DNA from: Desulfobacter vibrioformis DSM 8776
GTDB taxonomy: Bacteria > Desulfobacterota > Desulfobacteria > Desulfobacterales > Desulfobacteraceae
Reading direction: 5' to 3'
Length of the DNA: 64,000 nt
Assembly: GCF_000745975.1 (NCBI RefSeq)
Contig: NZ_JQKJ01000010.1
Coordinates: 1 to 64,000 of the forward strand
Positions 20,238-29,855 of the stretch are shown in pieces. The translations under genes were made by a program, and so were the position numbers. The notes below the pieces were generated by a model. That model made no database searches. It saw only the letters and a list, made by a program, of their open reading frames with translations, and was not told the origin of the DNA. Position 1 is the first letter of the stretch, and each line of letters begins with the position of its first letter.

Positions 20238-21614
20238 ATGACCTCCATATCGGTACTCAAGCAGCGGGAAAAACAGATCTACCAGAAGGGTAAACAGCCC
20301 TTTGAGATGGAATGTGAAACCAAAAGTCTGGCCGGCGCAGTCAGCCAGCGGGCCTGTGTGTTCTGCGGCTCCAGGGTGGTGCTTTACCCCATTGCCGACG
20401 CCTTGCACCTGATCCACGGTCCCATCGGGTGCGCTTCCTATACCTGGGATATCAGAGGCGCCCTGTCTTCGGGCCCGGAGCTTCACCGGATGAGTTTCTC
20501 AACGGATCTGTCAGAGACCGATATTATCTACGGCGGAGAAAAAAAGTTGAAAAAGGCATTGCTGGAGCTCATTGACAAATATTCACCCAAAGCGGCCTTT
20601 ATCTACTGTACCTGTATCGTGGGCATTATTGGAGATGACGTGGACGCGGTCTGCCGCCAGGTGGAAAAAGAGACCGATATTCCTGTCATCCCTGTCCACT
20701 CCGAAGGATTTAAAGGAACCAAAAAAGACGGGTACAAGGCAGCCTGCGACGCCTTGTTCAGCCTGATTGAAAGAAACAAAGCCCCCCGGGTCACCATCCC
20801 CGATTCCATCAATATCCTGGGCGAATTCAATATTGGCGGAGAGACATGGATCATAAAAAAATACTATGAAGCCATGGGGGTAAAGGTGGTCTCTGTGATC
20901 ACAGGAGACGGCCGGGTGGATGAAGTGATGCAGGCGGGCAATGCCGCCCTGAACGTGGTCCAGTGTTCAGGGTCGGTCACCCACCTGGCAAAGCAGATGC
21001 AGGAAGAGTACGGCATCCCCTATATCCGGGTCTCCTATTTCGGCATTGAAGATACCTCGGATGCCCTGTACCGGGTGGCCGTATTCTTTGATCAGAACCC
21101 CGAAATGCTTAAAAAAACCAAGGAATTGATTAAAAAAGAAGTCCAGGCCATTATCCCCAGCCTTGAAACCATGAAAAAAGACCTTGAAGGCAAAAAAGCA
21201 GCCATATACGTGGGCGGTGCGTTCAAGGCATTCTCCATGATCAAGGCATTAAGAACCCTTGGCATGGAAGTGGTTCTGGCAGGTTCCCAGACCGGCACCC
21301 AGGAAGACTACGAAGTGCTCAGACAGATGTGCAACGAGGGCACCGTGATCCTGGATGACTCAAACCCGCTGGAACTGGCCAAGTATTCCGTTGAAAAAGA
21401 CGCTGACCTGTTTATCGGCGGCGTCAAGGAACGCCCTATTGCCTATAAAATGGGGATTGGGTTTTGTGACCACAACCATGAACGAAAAATTCCCCTGGTG
21501 GGATTTGAAGGCATGGTCAATTTTGCAAAGGAAGTACACGGAACCGTTACAAGCCCGGTATGGGATCTTGTGCCAAGACGACAGACTCCAACCGGAAAGG
21601 AAGGTGTGATATGA
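20238..21614 (+). CDS. nifE: FeMo-cofactor scaffold protein NifE
   Basis: NifE is 458 residues, homologous to NifD, and is the alpha half of the NifEN scaffold on which the NifB product is matured into FeMo-cofactor. Seen: RACVFCGSRVV near residue 35, HGPIGCASYTWD, and CTCIVGIIGDD, the NifE counterparts of the NifD cluster cysteines. It lies 25 bases after nifK. The stop overlaps the nifN start as ATGA, matching the need for equal NifE and NifN. Confidence 0.96.
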   Translation: MTSISVLKQREKQIYQKGKQPFEMECETKSLAGAVSQRACVFCGSRVVLYPIADALHLIHGPIGCASYTWDIRGALSSGPELHRMSFSTDLSETDIIYGGEKKLKKALLELIDKYSPKAAFIYCTCIVGIIGDDVDAVCRQVEKETDIPVIPVHSEGFKGTKKDGYKAACDALFSLIERNKAPRVTIPDSINILGEFNIGGETWIIKKYYEAMGVKVVSVITGDGRVDEVMQAGNAALNVVQCSGSVTHLAKQMQEEYGIPYIRVSYFGIEDTSDALYRVAVFFDQNPEMLKKTKELIKKEVQAIIPSLETMKKDLEGKKAAIYVGGAFKAFSMIKALRTLGMEVVLAGSQTGTQEDYEVLRQMCNEGTVILDDSNPLELAKYSVEKDADLFIGGVKERPIAYKMGIGFCDHNHERKIPLVGFEGMVNFAKEVHGTVTSPVWDLVPRRQTPTGKEGVI

Positions 21615-23023
21615 CCCCGAGCAGATCCCATAAGACAACACCATCGTATACCCCCACCCAGAATGCATGCAAAATGTGCACACCTTTGGGGGCGACCCTG
21701 GTGTTCCAGGGTATTGAAGGCTGTGTGCCTCTGCTTCACGGCTCCCAGGGATGCTCCACCTATATGCGGCGCTACCTGATCTCCCATTTCAAGGAACCCG
21801 TGGATATTGCCTCATCCAACTTCACCGAGGAGACGGCGGTATTCGGCGGCGGTGCCAACCTGAAACTGGCCATTGAAAACGTGGCACGCCAGTATTCCCC
21901 GGAGATGATCGGTATCGCCACCACATGCCTGTCCGAAACCATCGGCGATGATGTGCCGTTAATTTTGAACAGCATGGGCAATGCGATTGACGGTACGGCC
22001 CTGGTCCATGTATCCACACCGTCGTACACCGGCACCCACGTTGACGGATTTCACGGAGCCGTGGCTGCCGTTGTGGACCGCTTTAACCCGGCGGGCAAAA
22101 AAATCGTCTACCGGCCCAAGAAAAAGAAAAAAATAAATCTGTTTCCCGGCATGCTCTCCAACGAAGATCTGCGGCATTTAAAAGATGTTTTCGCGGATTT
22201 CCATGTCCCTGTGACCATTCTGCCCGATTATTCGGAGCGTCTGGAAGGACCGTCATGGCAGGAATACCAGGCCATTCAGAAAGGAGGCACCCCTGTTTCC
22301 GCCATTGAAAAAATGAATGTGGCTGTCCACAGTATGGAATTGGGTTCCGTGCTGGGCCTGATGGCTGAAAAGGGAACACAGACGGCAGGGACAATCCTAA
22401 GCAAACGCTTTGGCATACCCTGCACACGCCTTCCCATTCCCATCGGGGTAAAAGCCACGGACCGCTTTCTGGATGCCCTGTCCCAGATTTCAGGCAGGCC
22501 CGTTCCTGAGCGGTACAAGAAAGAAAAATGGCGGCTGGTGGATGCCTATGTGGACGGCAATAAATATGTATCGAAAAAACGGGCACTGATTTACGGTGAA
22601 GAGGATTTTGTGGTCTCCATGGCAGGCTTCCTCGCCGAAGTCGGGATTATCCCCGTGATCTGCGCATCCGGCGGCAAAAGCAAAACATTTAATCAAGCCC
22701 TTGAAGCGATCCTGCCCGAAACCTTGATTGACCAGATTGTCATCCAGAATGACATGGACTTCACCTGCATGGAAGAGACAGCCGCAGGTATGCCCGAAAA
22801 CCTTCGGCCGCAAATCATTATCGGCAACTCCAAGGGATATGCCATGGCAAGACGGCTCAAGATCCCGCTGGTCAGGGTGGGGTTTCCCATTCACGACCGG
22901 GTGGGGGGATCGCGCATTCTGCACATTGGATACAAAGGTGCCCAGCAATTGTTTGACAATATCGTCAATACGATTCTTACGGCAAGACAGACCGAATCCA
23001 GAGTCGGATACTCATATATGTAA
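21611..23023 (+). CDS. nifN: FeMo-cofactor scaffold protein NifN
   Basis: NifN is 470 residues from the ATG at 21611, homologous to NifK. An upstream in-frame ATG at 21560 is rejected because the 21611 start gives an ATGA overlap with nifE and a normal NifN N-terminus (MTPSRSHKTT, then NACKMCTPLGA). Conserved segments include GIEGCVPLLHGSQGCSTY and TTCLSETIGDD. With NifE it forms the tetrameric cofactor scaffold. Confidence 0.96.
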   Translation: MTPSRSHKTTPSYTPTQNACKMCTPLGATLVFQGIEGCVPLLHGSQGCSTYMRRYLISHFKEPVDIASSNFTEETAVFGGGANLKLAIENVARQYSPEMIGIATTCLSETIGDDVPLILNSMGNAIDGTALVHVSTPSYTGTHVDGFHGAVAAVVDRFNPAGKKIVYRPKKKKKINLFPGMLSNEDLRHLKDVFADFHVPVTILPDYSERLEGPSWQEYQAIQKGGTPVSAIEKMNVAVHSMELGSVLGLMAEKGTQTAGTILSKRFGIPCTRLPIPIGVKATDRFLDALSQISGRPVPERYKKEKWRLVDAYVDGNKYVSKKRALIYGEEDFVVSMAGFLAEVGIIPVICASGGKSKTFNQALEAILPETLIDQIVIQNDMDFTCMEETAAGMPENLRPQIIIGNSKGYAMARRLKIPLVRVGFPIHDRVGGSRILHIGYKGAQQLFDNIVNTILTARQTESRVGYSYM

Positions 23024-23039
23024 ATTTGTAAGGAAAATT

Positions 23040-24362
23040 ATGATGAATTTAGATCACCATCCCTGTTTTAATAAAAAATCCTGCAAGGATTTCGGTCGTG
23101 TCCACCTACCGGTTGCGCCGGCCTGCAATATCCAGTGCAATTTTTGCAATAGAAAGTTTGACTGTGTCAATGAAAGCCGGCCCGGGGTTACTTCTTCCAT
23201 TTTGAGCCCTGACCAGGCCATGGCCTACCTGGCAGACGTGGTTGAGGCAAAGCCCAACACCGCTGTGGTGGGCATTGCAGGTCCTGGCGACCCCTTTGCC
23301 AACGGCGACAAAACCATGGAAACCCTGACAAAGGTGCGTGCCGCGTATCCGGAAATGCTGCTTTGCGTGGCCACCAACGGCCTGAACATTCATCCGTACC
23401 TGGATGACCTGGCAACCGTCAATACCACCCATGTCAGCATCACCATCAACGCGGTTGACCCTGCAATTGGTGCAAAAATTTATGCCTGGGTCAGGAACGG
23501 CAAACGGTCCGTGGGTCCGCTCCAGGGGGCGGAACTGCTTTTGGAACGTCAGCTTGCCGCGGTCAAGGGCCTTAGGGAACGCAATATTATGGTTAAGGTC
23601 AATTCCATTATCCTGCCCGGAATCAATGACGACCATATGGAAGACGTGGCAGAGAAAATGGGTGACATGGGTGTGGATATCTTCAATTGCATGCCCTATT
23701 TTCCCACTAGGGGTTCAAATTTTGAAAATATGGAAGAGCCGGGCAAAGATCTGGTTAAGAAAATCAGAAAGGCTGCCCAGGTCTTTGTACCCCAGATGAC
23801 CCATTGCAAACGCTGCAGGGCAGATGCCGTGGGCCTGCTGGACGATCCTTTGAACCAGAAACTCATGGACCGGCTGACATACCATGCCACCGCACCCATC
23901 CCGTTTCCCAATGCGCCTAAGTATTGCCATGAAGCGTCCGTTGACGAAGAGGTTTATGCGTTCAATTCCTCCGCGCCAAGGCCCTATGTAGCCCTGGCCA
24001 CCCGGGAAGGTGCCTTGATCAATCAGCCCCTGGGGGAGGCCACGGAACTACACATCTATGACTTAAACCAGGAGACCCCAAGCCTGGTGGAAAAAAGGAC
24101 TTTACCTAAAACCGGCGACGGGAATGCCAGATGGCAGAATCTTGCCCGGACCATTAAAGATTGTCACACTATTCTTGTGTCCGGTGCAGGGGATACCCCT
24201 AAAAAAATCCTAGGCACCATGGGATTTACCATCCTTGAAGTTAACGGAATGATAGACCTTGTACTCATGGCGCTTAAAAAAGGGGAGCCGTTAAATCATT
24301 TGATTGTCCGGACACAGACTGCCTGCGGGGAGTGCCGGGGGACCGGCACCGGCTGCATGTAA
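23040..24362 (+). CDS. nifB: NifB-co synthase NifB with C-terminal NifX-like domain
   Basis: NifB is 440 residues. The radical-SAM motif CNIQCNFC (Cys29, Cys33, Cys36) is followed by the core to about residue 300. The second part, from RPYVALATREG, matches the NifX/NafY-type cofactor-binding domain, and a CGECRGTGTGCM cysteine tail closes the protein. NifB fuses Fe-S units and inserts carbide to make the FeMo-cofactor precursor (family knowledge). The start is ATG 23040, or 23043, after AAGGA. A longer in-frame frame reaching into nifN is not a real N-terminus. Confidence 0.96.
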   Translation: MMNLDHHPCFNKKSCKDFGRVHLPVAPACNIQCNFCNRKFDCVNESRPGVTSSILSPDQAMAYLADVVEAKPNTAVVGIAGPGDPFANGDKTMETLTKVRAAYPEMLLCVATNGLNIHPYLDDLATVNTTHVSITINAVDPAIGAKIYAWVRNGKRSVGPLQGAELLLERQLAAVKGLRERNIMVKVNSIILPGINDDHMEDVAEKMGDMGVDIFNCMPYFPTRGSNFENMEEPGKDLVKKIRKAAQVFVPQMTHCKRCRADAVGLLDDPLNQKLMDRLTYHATAPIPFPNAPKYCHEASVDEEVYAFNSSAPRPYVALATREGALINQPLGEATELHIYDLNQETPSLVEKRTLPKTGDGNARWQNLARTIKDCHTILVSGAGDTPKKILGTMGFTILEVNGMIDLVLMALKKGEPLNHLIVRTQTACGECRGTGTGCM

Positions 24363-24365
24363 CTT

Positions 24366-24491
24366 GTGTTTGAACCCAAAGTCACCCATCTGCGGCGTTG
24401 CAAGTCAATTTGCAATCCTCACAACCCTCCAGGTTGCTCCGGTTGCAAATTGACTTGCGCCTTGCATCTGGGCAACTTTTGATTCAAACAC
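24366..24491. repeat. 126-bp nested imperfect palindrome between nifB and the ferredoxin gene
   Basis: The outer arms GTGTTTGAACCCAAAGT and ACTTTTGATTCAAACAC are near-perfect inverses. A second pair (GTTGCAAGTCAATTTGCAA / TTGCAAATTGACTTGC) and an innermost CAACC/GGTTG lie inside. The transcript could fold into one long hairpin. It may be a MITE-like insertion or an intra-operon RNA element. No coding frame is inside and no T-run follows. Confidence 0.7.
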
Positions 24492-24555
24492 ACCATCAAG
24501 AGACCAAATTAAAAGTTTAAGAAACCCAATTAATAGAATATTAAAGGAGAAAAAA

Positions 24556-24864
24556 ATGAACAAGCCTGAAAAACACATCCTCGTATGCTCAAGTTTCCGC
24601 CCCAGTGGAGAACCCAAAGGCAAATGCCACAGAAAAGGGTCCGGGGATTTTCTGGCCTATATTGAAAATGAAGTGATTGACAGGGGTCTTGAAGAGGTGC
24701 TGGTCTCTTCCACCTGCTGCCTGAAACAGTGTGACGACGGTCCGGTCATGGTGATTTATCCGGATAATATCTGGTATGGACATGTGGACAACGAAGAAGC
24801 CATTGATGCGATTCTAGATGCCATGGAAGACGGCACAGTGGCAGAGGACTATGTGCTGGAATGA
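24556..24864 (+). CDS. Thioredoxin-like [2Fe-2S] ferredoxin of the nif cluster
   Basis: The 102-residue protein is of the thioredoxin-fold ferredoxin family (Clostridium pasteurianum 2Fe-2S / Azotobacter FeSI type). Cysteines at 11, 24, 55 and 59, plus Cys54, fit the C-x10-12-C ... C-x3-C ligand pattern. Family members associate with nitrogenase, as electron carriers or in cofactor assembly. AAAGGAG lies just before the ATG. Its stop overlaps nifV as ATGA. Internal transcription start after the palindrome is possible but no promoter was recognised. Confidence 0.9.
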   Translation: MNKPEKHILVCSSFRPSGEPKGKCHRKGSGDFLAYIENEVIDRGLEEVLVSSTCCLKQCDDGPVMVIYPDNIWYGHVDNEEAIDAILDAMEDGTVAEDYVLE

Positions 24865-26084
24865 AAACCCATGATCTGCGGGTCTGGATGGTGGATACCA
24901 CTCTTCGGGACGGGGAACAGGCTCCGGGGGTCTTTTTCAGGCCCCTGGAAAAACTGACCATTGCCCGTCAGCTTGCCGAATGCGGTGTTGACGAGATTGA
25001 AGTGGGCATCCCTGCCATGGGTGAATTTGCATGCCGGGAAATCCAGGCCATTGCCCAGTTGAACTTGCCCAGCATGCTCACCTGCTGGTGCAGGGCAGTC
25101 AAAAAAGATATTGAACTGGCCATTGGCTGCAACACCCCCGGGGTACACATCAGTTTTCCCACGTCGTCCATTCTGCTCAAGACCTTTGAAAAAAATGAGG
25201 CGTGGGTGCTGGAAGCCCTGGATGAAACCGTCCGGTTCAGCAGGCAGTATTTTGACCAGGTATCCGTGGGGGCCCAGGATGCCACCCGCACGGACATGAA
25301 TTTTCTTTTACGGTTCTGCCGGGAAGCCATAGAATTAGGCGTCCACCGGGTACGGCTTGCCGATACAGTGGGCATGATTACCCCGTCCGCACTCATGGAT
25401 ATGATAGAGACCCTTTTAATTCGCCTTCCCGGGCTGGCCCTGGAATTTCACGGACACAACGACCTTGGCATGGCTACGGCCAATGCCGTGTCTGCCGTGG
25501 ATGCAGGCGCCAAAGCCATCAGTGTCACAGTGAACGGACTTGGGGAGCGGGCAGGTAATGCCCGCCTTGAAGAGACGGCCATGGCCCTGTTCGGTATTGG
25601 TGCAAAAAAAAGTAATATGCGCCTGTCAGGACTTGCCCGGTTATGCAATACCGTGGCAAGGTTTTCAGGACAGCAGATCCATGCGGCAAAACCCATTGTG
25701 GGGTCACGGATATTTTCCCATGAATCCGGGATCCACTGCGCAGGCCTGTTGAAAAATACACAATCCTATGAACTATATGATCCCGGACAGGTGGGCAGGC
25801 GCAACCCAAGACAAATGGTTTTAGGGGTGCATTCAGGCTCGGCAGCCATAAAACATGCACTGGCCCACCGGAACATCAACATTGATGCAGATGCGGCCCA
25901 AAGATTGCTGCCCCGGGTCAGGGCCGCGGCTGCCGCAGCAAACAAGCCCATATCCCCGGAACTGCTTGAATCCATCTATCGCCGGACATTGTGCGCCGGG
26001 CCGTTTCAAGACTGTCCGGAGATGGAAGAAGATTCTTGTGGAACAGGAAAAGACCGTGGCGAACAGATCTTGCCGCGTCCCTAA
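24861..26084 (+). CDS. nifV: Homocitrate synthase NifV
   Basis: The 407-residue enzyme condenses acetyl-CoA with 2-oxoglutarate to R-homocitrate, the organic part of FeMo-cofactor. Seen: DTTLRDGEQAPGV at residues 12-24 (metal/substrate site), a central HGHNDLGMATAN motif and GLGERAGNARLEE, all hallmarks of the alpha-isopropylmalate/homocitrate synthase family. The length is normal for NifV. Context in the nif operon decides for NifV over LeuA or a lysine-pathway enzyme. It is the last gene of the operon. Confidence 0.95.
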   Translation: MKTHDLRVWMVDTTLRDGEQAPGVFFRPLEKLTIARQLAECGVDEIEVGIPAMGEFACREIQAIAQLNLPSMLTCWCRAVKKDIELAIGCNTPGVHISFPTSSILLKTFEKNEAWVLEALDETVRFSRQYFDQVSVGAQDATRTDMNFLLRFCREAIELGVHRVRLADTVGMITPSALMDMIETLLIRLPGLALEFHGHNDLGMATANAVSAVDAGAKAISVTVNGLGERAGNARLEETAMALFGIGAKKSNMRLSGLARLCNTVARFSGQQIHAAKPIVGSRIFSHESGIHCAGLLKNTQSYELYDPGQVGRRNPRQMVLGVHSGSAAIKHALAHRNINIDADAAQRLLPRVRAAAAAANKPISPELLESIYRRTLCAGPFQDCPEMEEDSCGTGKDRGEQILPRP

Positions 26085-26096
26085 TCAGTGCCTTAC

Positions 26097-26135
26097 TCCT
26101 CAGTTTCTGTCAAAAAAACAAGAAAATGAGGAGGG
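26097..26135 (+). terminator. Weak hairpin after nifV
   Basis: TCCTCAGTTTCT pairs with AGAAAATGAGGA across an A-rich loop, just after the nifV stop. There is no clear T-run, so it may be a weak or factor-assisted terminator. The remaining ~240 bases to rfbA show no gene. Confidence 0.4.
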
Positions 26136-26377
26136 GCAATTGGGGTGCGGGTTTCCCGCGTTAAAAACTGAATTTTAATGCAAGAAAAAATTGATGACGC
26201 CCCGAACATGTTCAAATTCTGTAAGAAATTTATTTTATTTTCGACTCCTTCCATCTCTTTTCCAACCAGTGCTCACCCGCTAATACTTTAATTATGAAAC
26301 AGCTCAGCAACTTGAATTCCGTTCTGCCCCATGGGATACTGCAGCCGACGCTGGGAAATGAAATATAGAGGAGAATT

Positions 26378-27268
26378 ATGCATCATAAAAGAAAAGGCAT
26401 TATCTTAGCCGGAGGATCGGGGACAAGGCTTTATCCTCTGACCTATTCCGTAAGCAAACAGCTCATGCCGATATATGACAAACCCATGATCTATTATCCC
26501 TTGTCTACGCTCATGTTGGCAGGGATTCGGGATATCCTGGTCATTACTACGCCCCAGGATGAACCCCTGTTCCGGCACCTGCTCCATGACGGTTCCCAGT
26601 GGGGAATTTCCTTATCATATGAGATCCAGCCGGCACCCGAAGGCCTGGCCCAGGCCTTTCTCATCGGAGAACGCTTTATCGGAGATCATCCTGTTACCCT
26701 GGTGCTGGGGGATAACATTTTTTTCGGGGAAGGGCTGTCAGTTAAGCTTCAAAAGATAAGTGCCGAACAGAGCGGGGCTGTGGTGTTCGGATACTATGTC
26801 AAGGATCCGGGGCGATACGGCGTGGTTGGATTTGATAAAACCGGGAAGGTGACCAGTATCGTTGAAAAACCTGAAAATCCGCCATCCAGCTATGCGGTGA
26901 CAGGGCTTTATTTTTATGATAATCAAGTGGTGGACATTGCTAAAAGCATCCGCCCCTCCGCCAGGGGGGAGCTTGAAATAACCGATGTGAACAGTGTTTA
27001 TCTTAAAAGGGGGATGCTGCGGGTGGAGCGGCTCAACCGGGGAACGGCCTGGCTGGATACGGGTACCCATGAATCACTCCTGGATGCAGGGTCGTTCATC
27101 AAGGTGGTGGAGGACAGGCAGGGACTGAAGATCGCCTGCCTTGAGGAGGTCGCCTACCAGATGGGTTGGATTACAGCGGAGCAGGTGGAGGACCGGGCCA
27201 TGATTTTTAAAAAAAACGGGTACGGGCAATATCTTTTGGAATTGTTGAGAAGAGAGAAGACGGAATGA
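26378..27268 (+). CDS. rfbA: Glucose-1-phosphate thymidylyltransferase RfbA
   Basis: The 296-residue enzyme makes dTDP-glucose from dTTP and glucose-1-phosphate, the first step to dTDP-L-rhamnose. The nucleotide-binding loop [12 protein letters not shown] lies near residues 9-20, with KPMIYYPLS after it and [10 protein letters not shown] further in. A GAGGAG site precedes the ATG. It opens the four-gene operon rfbACDB, in which each gene overlaps the next by ATGA. Confidence 0.96.
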   Translation: MHHKRKGIILAGGSGTRLYPLTYSVSKQLMPIYDKPMIYYPLSTLMLAGIRDILVITTPQDEPLFRHLLHDGSQWGISLSYEIQPAPEGLAQAFLIGERFIGDHPVTLVLGDNIFFGEGLSVKLQKISAEQSGAVVFGYYVKDPGRYGVVGFDKTGKVTSIVEKPENPPSSYAVTGLYFYDNQVVDIAKSIRPSARGELEITDVNSVYLKRGMLRVERLNRGTAWLDTGTHESLLDAGSFIKVVEDRQGLKIACLEEVAYQMGWITAEQVEDRAMIFKKNGYGQYLLELLRREKTE

Positions 27269-27813
27269 AATATAGTCAGTTGAGGATTCCGGATATGGTA
27301 TTGATTTCCCCTGAGGTGTTTAGTGACCACAGGGGATTTTTTATGGAGACCTTCCGGGATGATGAGTTTAGAAAACATGTGGCTGATGTTTCGTTTGTCC
27401 AGGACAATCACAGCGGATCGGTCAAGGGAACGCTCCGGGGGCTGCACTATCAGGTAAAGCAGTCCCAGGGCAAGCTGGTACGGGTAACAAAAGGCAAGGT
27501 ATTTGACGTCGGGGTGGATCTGCGGCGGTCCTCTTCCAGCTTCGGGCAGTGGACAGGAACGGTATTGTCCGATGAAAACCGTGCAATGCTGTGGATTCCC
27601 CCCGGATTTGCCCACGGGTTTTACGTGATGAGCGAGTTGGCTGAATTTTCATACAAGTGCACGGCGTATTACGCGCCTGAACATGAGCGGACCATCATCT
27701 GGAATGATCGGGATATCGGCATTGACTGGCCATTGGATGAGCGCACAGGGCTTTCACTGTCAGAGAAGGACCGGCTGGGGAAGCGGTTTACAGAGGCGGA
27801 GGTGTTTCCATGA
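27265..27813 (+). CDS. rfbC: dTDP-4-dehydrorhamnose 3,5-epimerase RfbC
   Basis: The 182-residue cupin enzyme epimerises C3 and C5 of the dTDP-4-keto-6-deoxyglucose product of RfbB. Seen: [15 protein letters not shown] near the N-terminus, [18 protein letters not shown] with the catalytic His, and the IPPGFAHGF segment. It overlaps rfbA and rfbD by 4 nt at each end. The length is normal. Confidence 0.95.
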   Translation: MKYSQLRIPDMVLISPEVFSDHRGFFMETFRDDEFRKHVADVSFVQDNHSGSVKGTLRGLHYQVKQSQGKLVRVTKGKVFDVGVDLRRSSSSFGQWTGTVLSDENRAMLWIPPGFAHGFYVMSELAEFSYKCTAYYAPEHERTIIWNDRDIGIDWPLDERTGLSLSEKDRLGKRFTEAEVFP

Positions 27814-28673
27814 AGGTGTTGCTGCTGGGACCAGGCGGGCAGTTGGGATGGGAGCTTGGCCGGACATGCCCCCAAGGGATAACACTGCATTCTTATGGCT
27901 ATCCTGACGTGGATCTGGCCAATGAGGAGAGCCTCCGGGATTGCATCAATGCCGTTCAACCGGACCGGATCGTCAATGCGGCAGCTTACACGGCCGTGGA
28001 CAAGGCTGAAGCAGAACCTGAACTGGCCTGGCAGATCAACAGCCGGGCCGTGGCGGTTCTGGCCGGGTTGTGCCGGGAACACCATATCCGGCTGGCCCAA
28101 ATTTCTACGGATTTTGTGTTCAGCGGAGAGAATTCAAGGCCCTATTTACCGGAGGATCCGCCCCAACCGCTTGGGGTTTACGGCCAGTCCAAACGCGGCG
28201 GGGAGAAGGCAATCCTTGAAATTCTGGGAAAAGACGGGCTGATCATCAGGACGGCCTGGCTTTATTCATCCCACAGGAATAATTTTGTCAAGACCATGCT
28301 CAGGCTGATGGCGGAAAAAGAGCATATATCAGTGGTGGACGACCAGGTCGGTACCCCGACCTGGGCAAGGGGGCTGGCCAAGGCGGTTTGGGCGGCCCTT
28401 GAAAAAGATTTACGCGGGATTTTCCACTGGACCGATGCCGGCGTGGCCTCCTGGTACGACTTTGCCATGGCTGTCCAGGAAGAGGGACTGGCATTGGGTT
28501 TGTTGGCAGAGGAAATTCCCGTCACGCCGGTGGGAACAAAAGAGTATCCGACACCGGCCAGACGGCCGGGCTACAGTGTGTTGGATACACGCTCCCTGGT
28601 GGAGCAGACCGGCCTTTTACCGGTTCACTGGAGAAAGCAGCTCAGACTGATGCTGCAGGAGTTGGCTGTATGA
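27810..28673 (+). CDS. rfbD: dTDP-4-dehydrorhamnose reductase RfbD
   Basis: The 287-residue SDR-fold enzyme performs the last step, NAD(P)H-dependent reduction to dTDP-L-rhamnose. It has the N-terminal Rossmann loop GPGGQLGWELG, NAAAYTAVDKAE, STDFVFSG and the active-site YGQSKRGGE (Y-x3-K). It is coupled to rfbC and rfbB by ATGA overlaps. Confidence 0.95.
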   Translation: MKVLLLGPGGQLGWELGRTCPQGITLHSYGYPDVDLANEESLRDCINAVQPDRIVNAAAYTAVDKAEAEPELAWQINSRAVAVLAGLCREHHIRLAQISTDFVFSGENSRPYLPEDPPQPLGVYGQSKRGGEKAILEILGKDGLIIRTAWLYSSHRNNFVKTMLRLMAEKEHISVVDDQVGTPTWARGLAKAVWAALEKDLRGIFHWTDAGVASWYDFAMAVQEEGLALGLLAEEIPVTPVGTKEYPTPARRPGYSVLDTRSLVEQTGLLPVHWRKQLRLMLQELAV

Positions 28674-29752
28674 GACGTTTACTTGTGACAGGCGGGGCTG
28701 GTTTTATTGGCAGCAACTTTGTCTATTTTTGGAAGAAAAAATGCCCGGCGGATCTGGTAGTGGTGCTGGACGCCCTGACCTATGCCGGAAATATAGCAAA
28801 TCTTGACGCCATGAAGAATGTACCTGGATTTGAGTTCGTCCACGGCGACATTCTGGATACGAAATTAGTCGAAAGGATATTTACGGATCAAGGAATTGAT
28901 ACGCTCGTTCACTTTGCAGCCGAGTCCCATGTGGACCGGTCCATCCATGGGCCGGACGCCTTTGTCCGAACCAACGTGACCGGCACCCTATCTCTATTGA
29001 ACGCGGCCAAAGCGGCCTGGCTGGACCGGGGCAGCGGTATTCCCCACAGGTTCCATCACGTGTCCACGGATGAGGTGTACGGTACGCTTGGCCCGGATGA
29101 TCCTCCTTTTTCGGAAGAAACGCCTTATGCCCCCAATTCGCCTTATGCGGCCAGCAAGGCCGGATCAGACCACCTGGTCCGGGCATTCCACAAAACTTAC
29201 GGCCTTGTGACGACCACCAGCAATTGCTCTAATAACTACGGCCCTTTTCAGTTCCCGGAAAAACTGATTCCCCTGTGCATTGCCAATATCCTGGACGGCA
29301 AATCCCTTCCTGTCTACGGTGACGGAAGGCAGATCAGAGACTGGCTTTATGTGGATGACCACAATCGGGGAATTGAACTGATCCTTGAAAAAGGCCAGGC
29401 AGGGGAAACATATAATATCGGCGGCAGTAATGAGTGCATGAATATAGAGATAGTCAGGCTGATCTGTGATCTTACGGATCTCCGGTTCAGGGAGAGGGCT
29501 TCTCTATCCGAAAAATTTCCAAAAGCGTTGCCTGCCGCAGGAAGAGCTTCCCGGGAGTTGATCTCTCATGTAAGGGATCGGGCCGGCCATGACCAACGAT
29601 ATGCCATTGATGCCCGTAAAATTAAAACAGCATTGGGGTATCACCCCAAAGAGTCCTTTGAAGCAGGAATTCAAAAAACCGTTGACTGGTACTTGGACCA
29701 CGAAAATTGGTGGCGTGCACTCATGGATACGCTCTGTTTTTCAAAAACGTGA
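28670..29752 (+). CDS. rfbB: dTDP-glucose 4,6-dehydratase RfbB
   Basis: The 360-residue SDR enzyme converts dTDP-glucose to the 4-keto-6-deoxy sugar. Seen: TGGAGFIGSNF near residues 7-17, AAESHVDRSI, STDEVYG, and the catalytic YAASKAG (Y-x3-K). It ends the rfbACDB operon before a strong hairpin. dTDP-rhamnose would feed O-antigen or other surface glycans; no glycosyltransferases lie in this window. Confidence 0.95.
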   Translation: MRRLLVTGGAGFIGSNFVYFWKKKCPADLVVVLDALTYAGNIANLDAMKNVPGFEFVHGDILDTKLVERIFTDQGIDTLVHFAAESHVDRSIHGPDAFVRTNVTGTLSLLNAAKAAWLDRGSGIPHRFHHVSTDEVYGTLGPDDPPFSEETPYAPNSPYAASKAGSDHLVRAFHKTYGLVTTTSNCSNNYGPFQFPEKLIPLCIANILDGKSLPVYGDGRQIRDWLYVDDHNRGIELILEKGQAGETYNIGGSNECMNIEIVRLICDLTDLRFRERASLSEKFPKALPAAGRASRELISHVRDRAGHDQRYAIDARKIKTALGYHPKESFEAGIQKTVDWYLDHENWWRALMDTLCFSKT

Positions 29753-29805
29753 GAAAAATTTGAATCTGTGCGGGCAGGCCGCAGGCTGGATATTCTAGCT
29801 ATAAA

Positions 29806-29845
29806 CAATTGGAATCAAATCAAAGCGTTGATTTGATCCCAATTG
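29806..29845. terminator. Strong palindrome between rfbB and the glutamate synthase operon
   Basis: CAATTGGAATCAAATCAA and TTGATTTGATCCCAATTG form 18-bp arms with one mismatch around a 4-base loop. It lies between two convergent operons and probably ends both, although no long T-run follows. Confidence 0.65.
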
Positions 29846-29855
29846 TTGGGCGTTG

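Noticed and set aside
22728-23039. 104-residue N-terminal extension of NifB
   Set aside because: It overlaps nifN in another frame; the 23040 start has AAGGA and gives a normal NifB.
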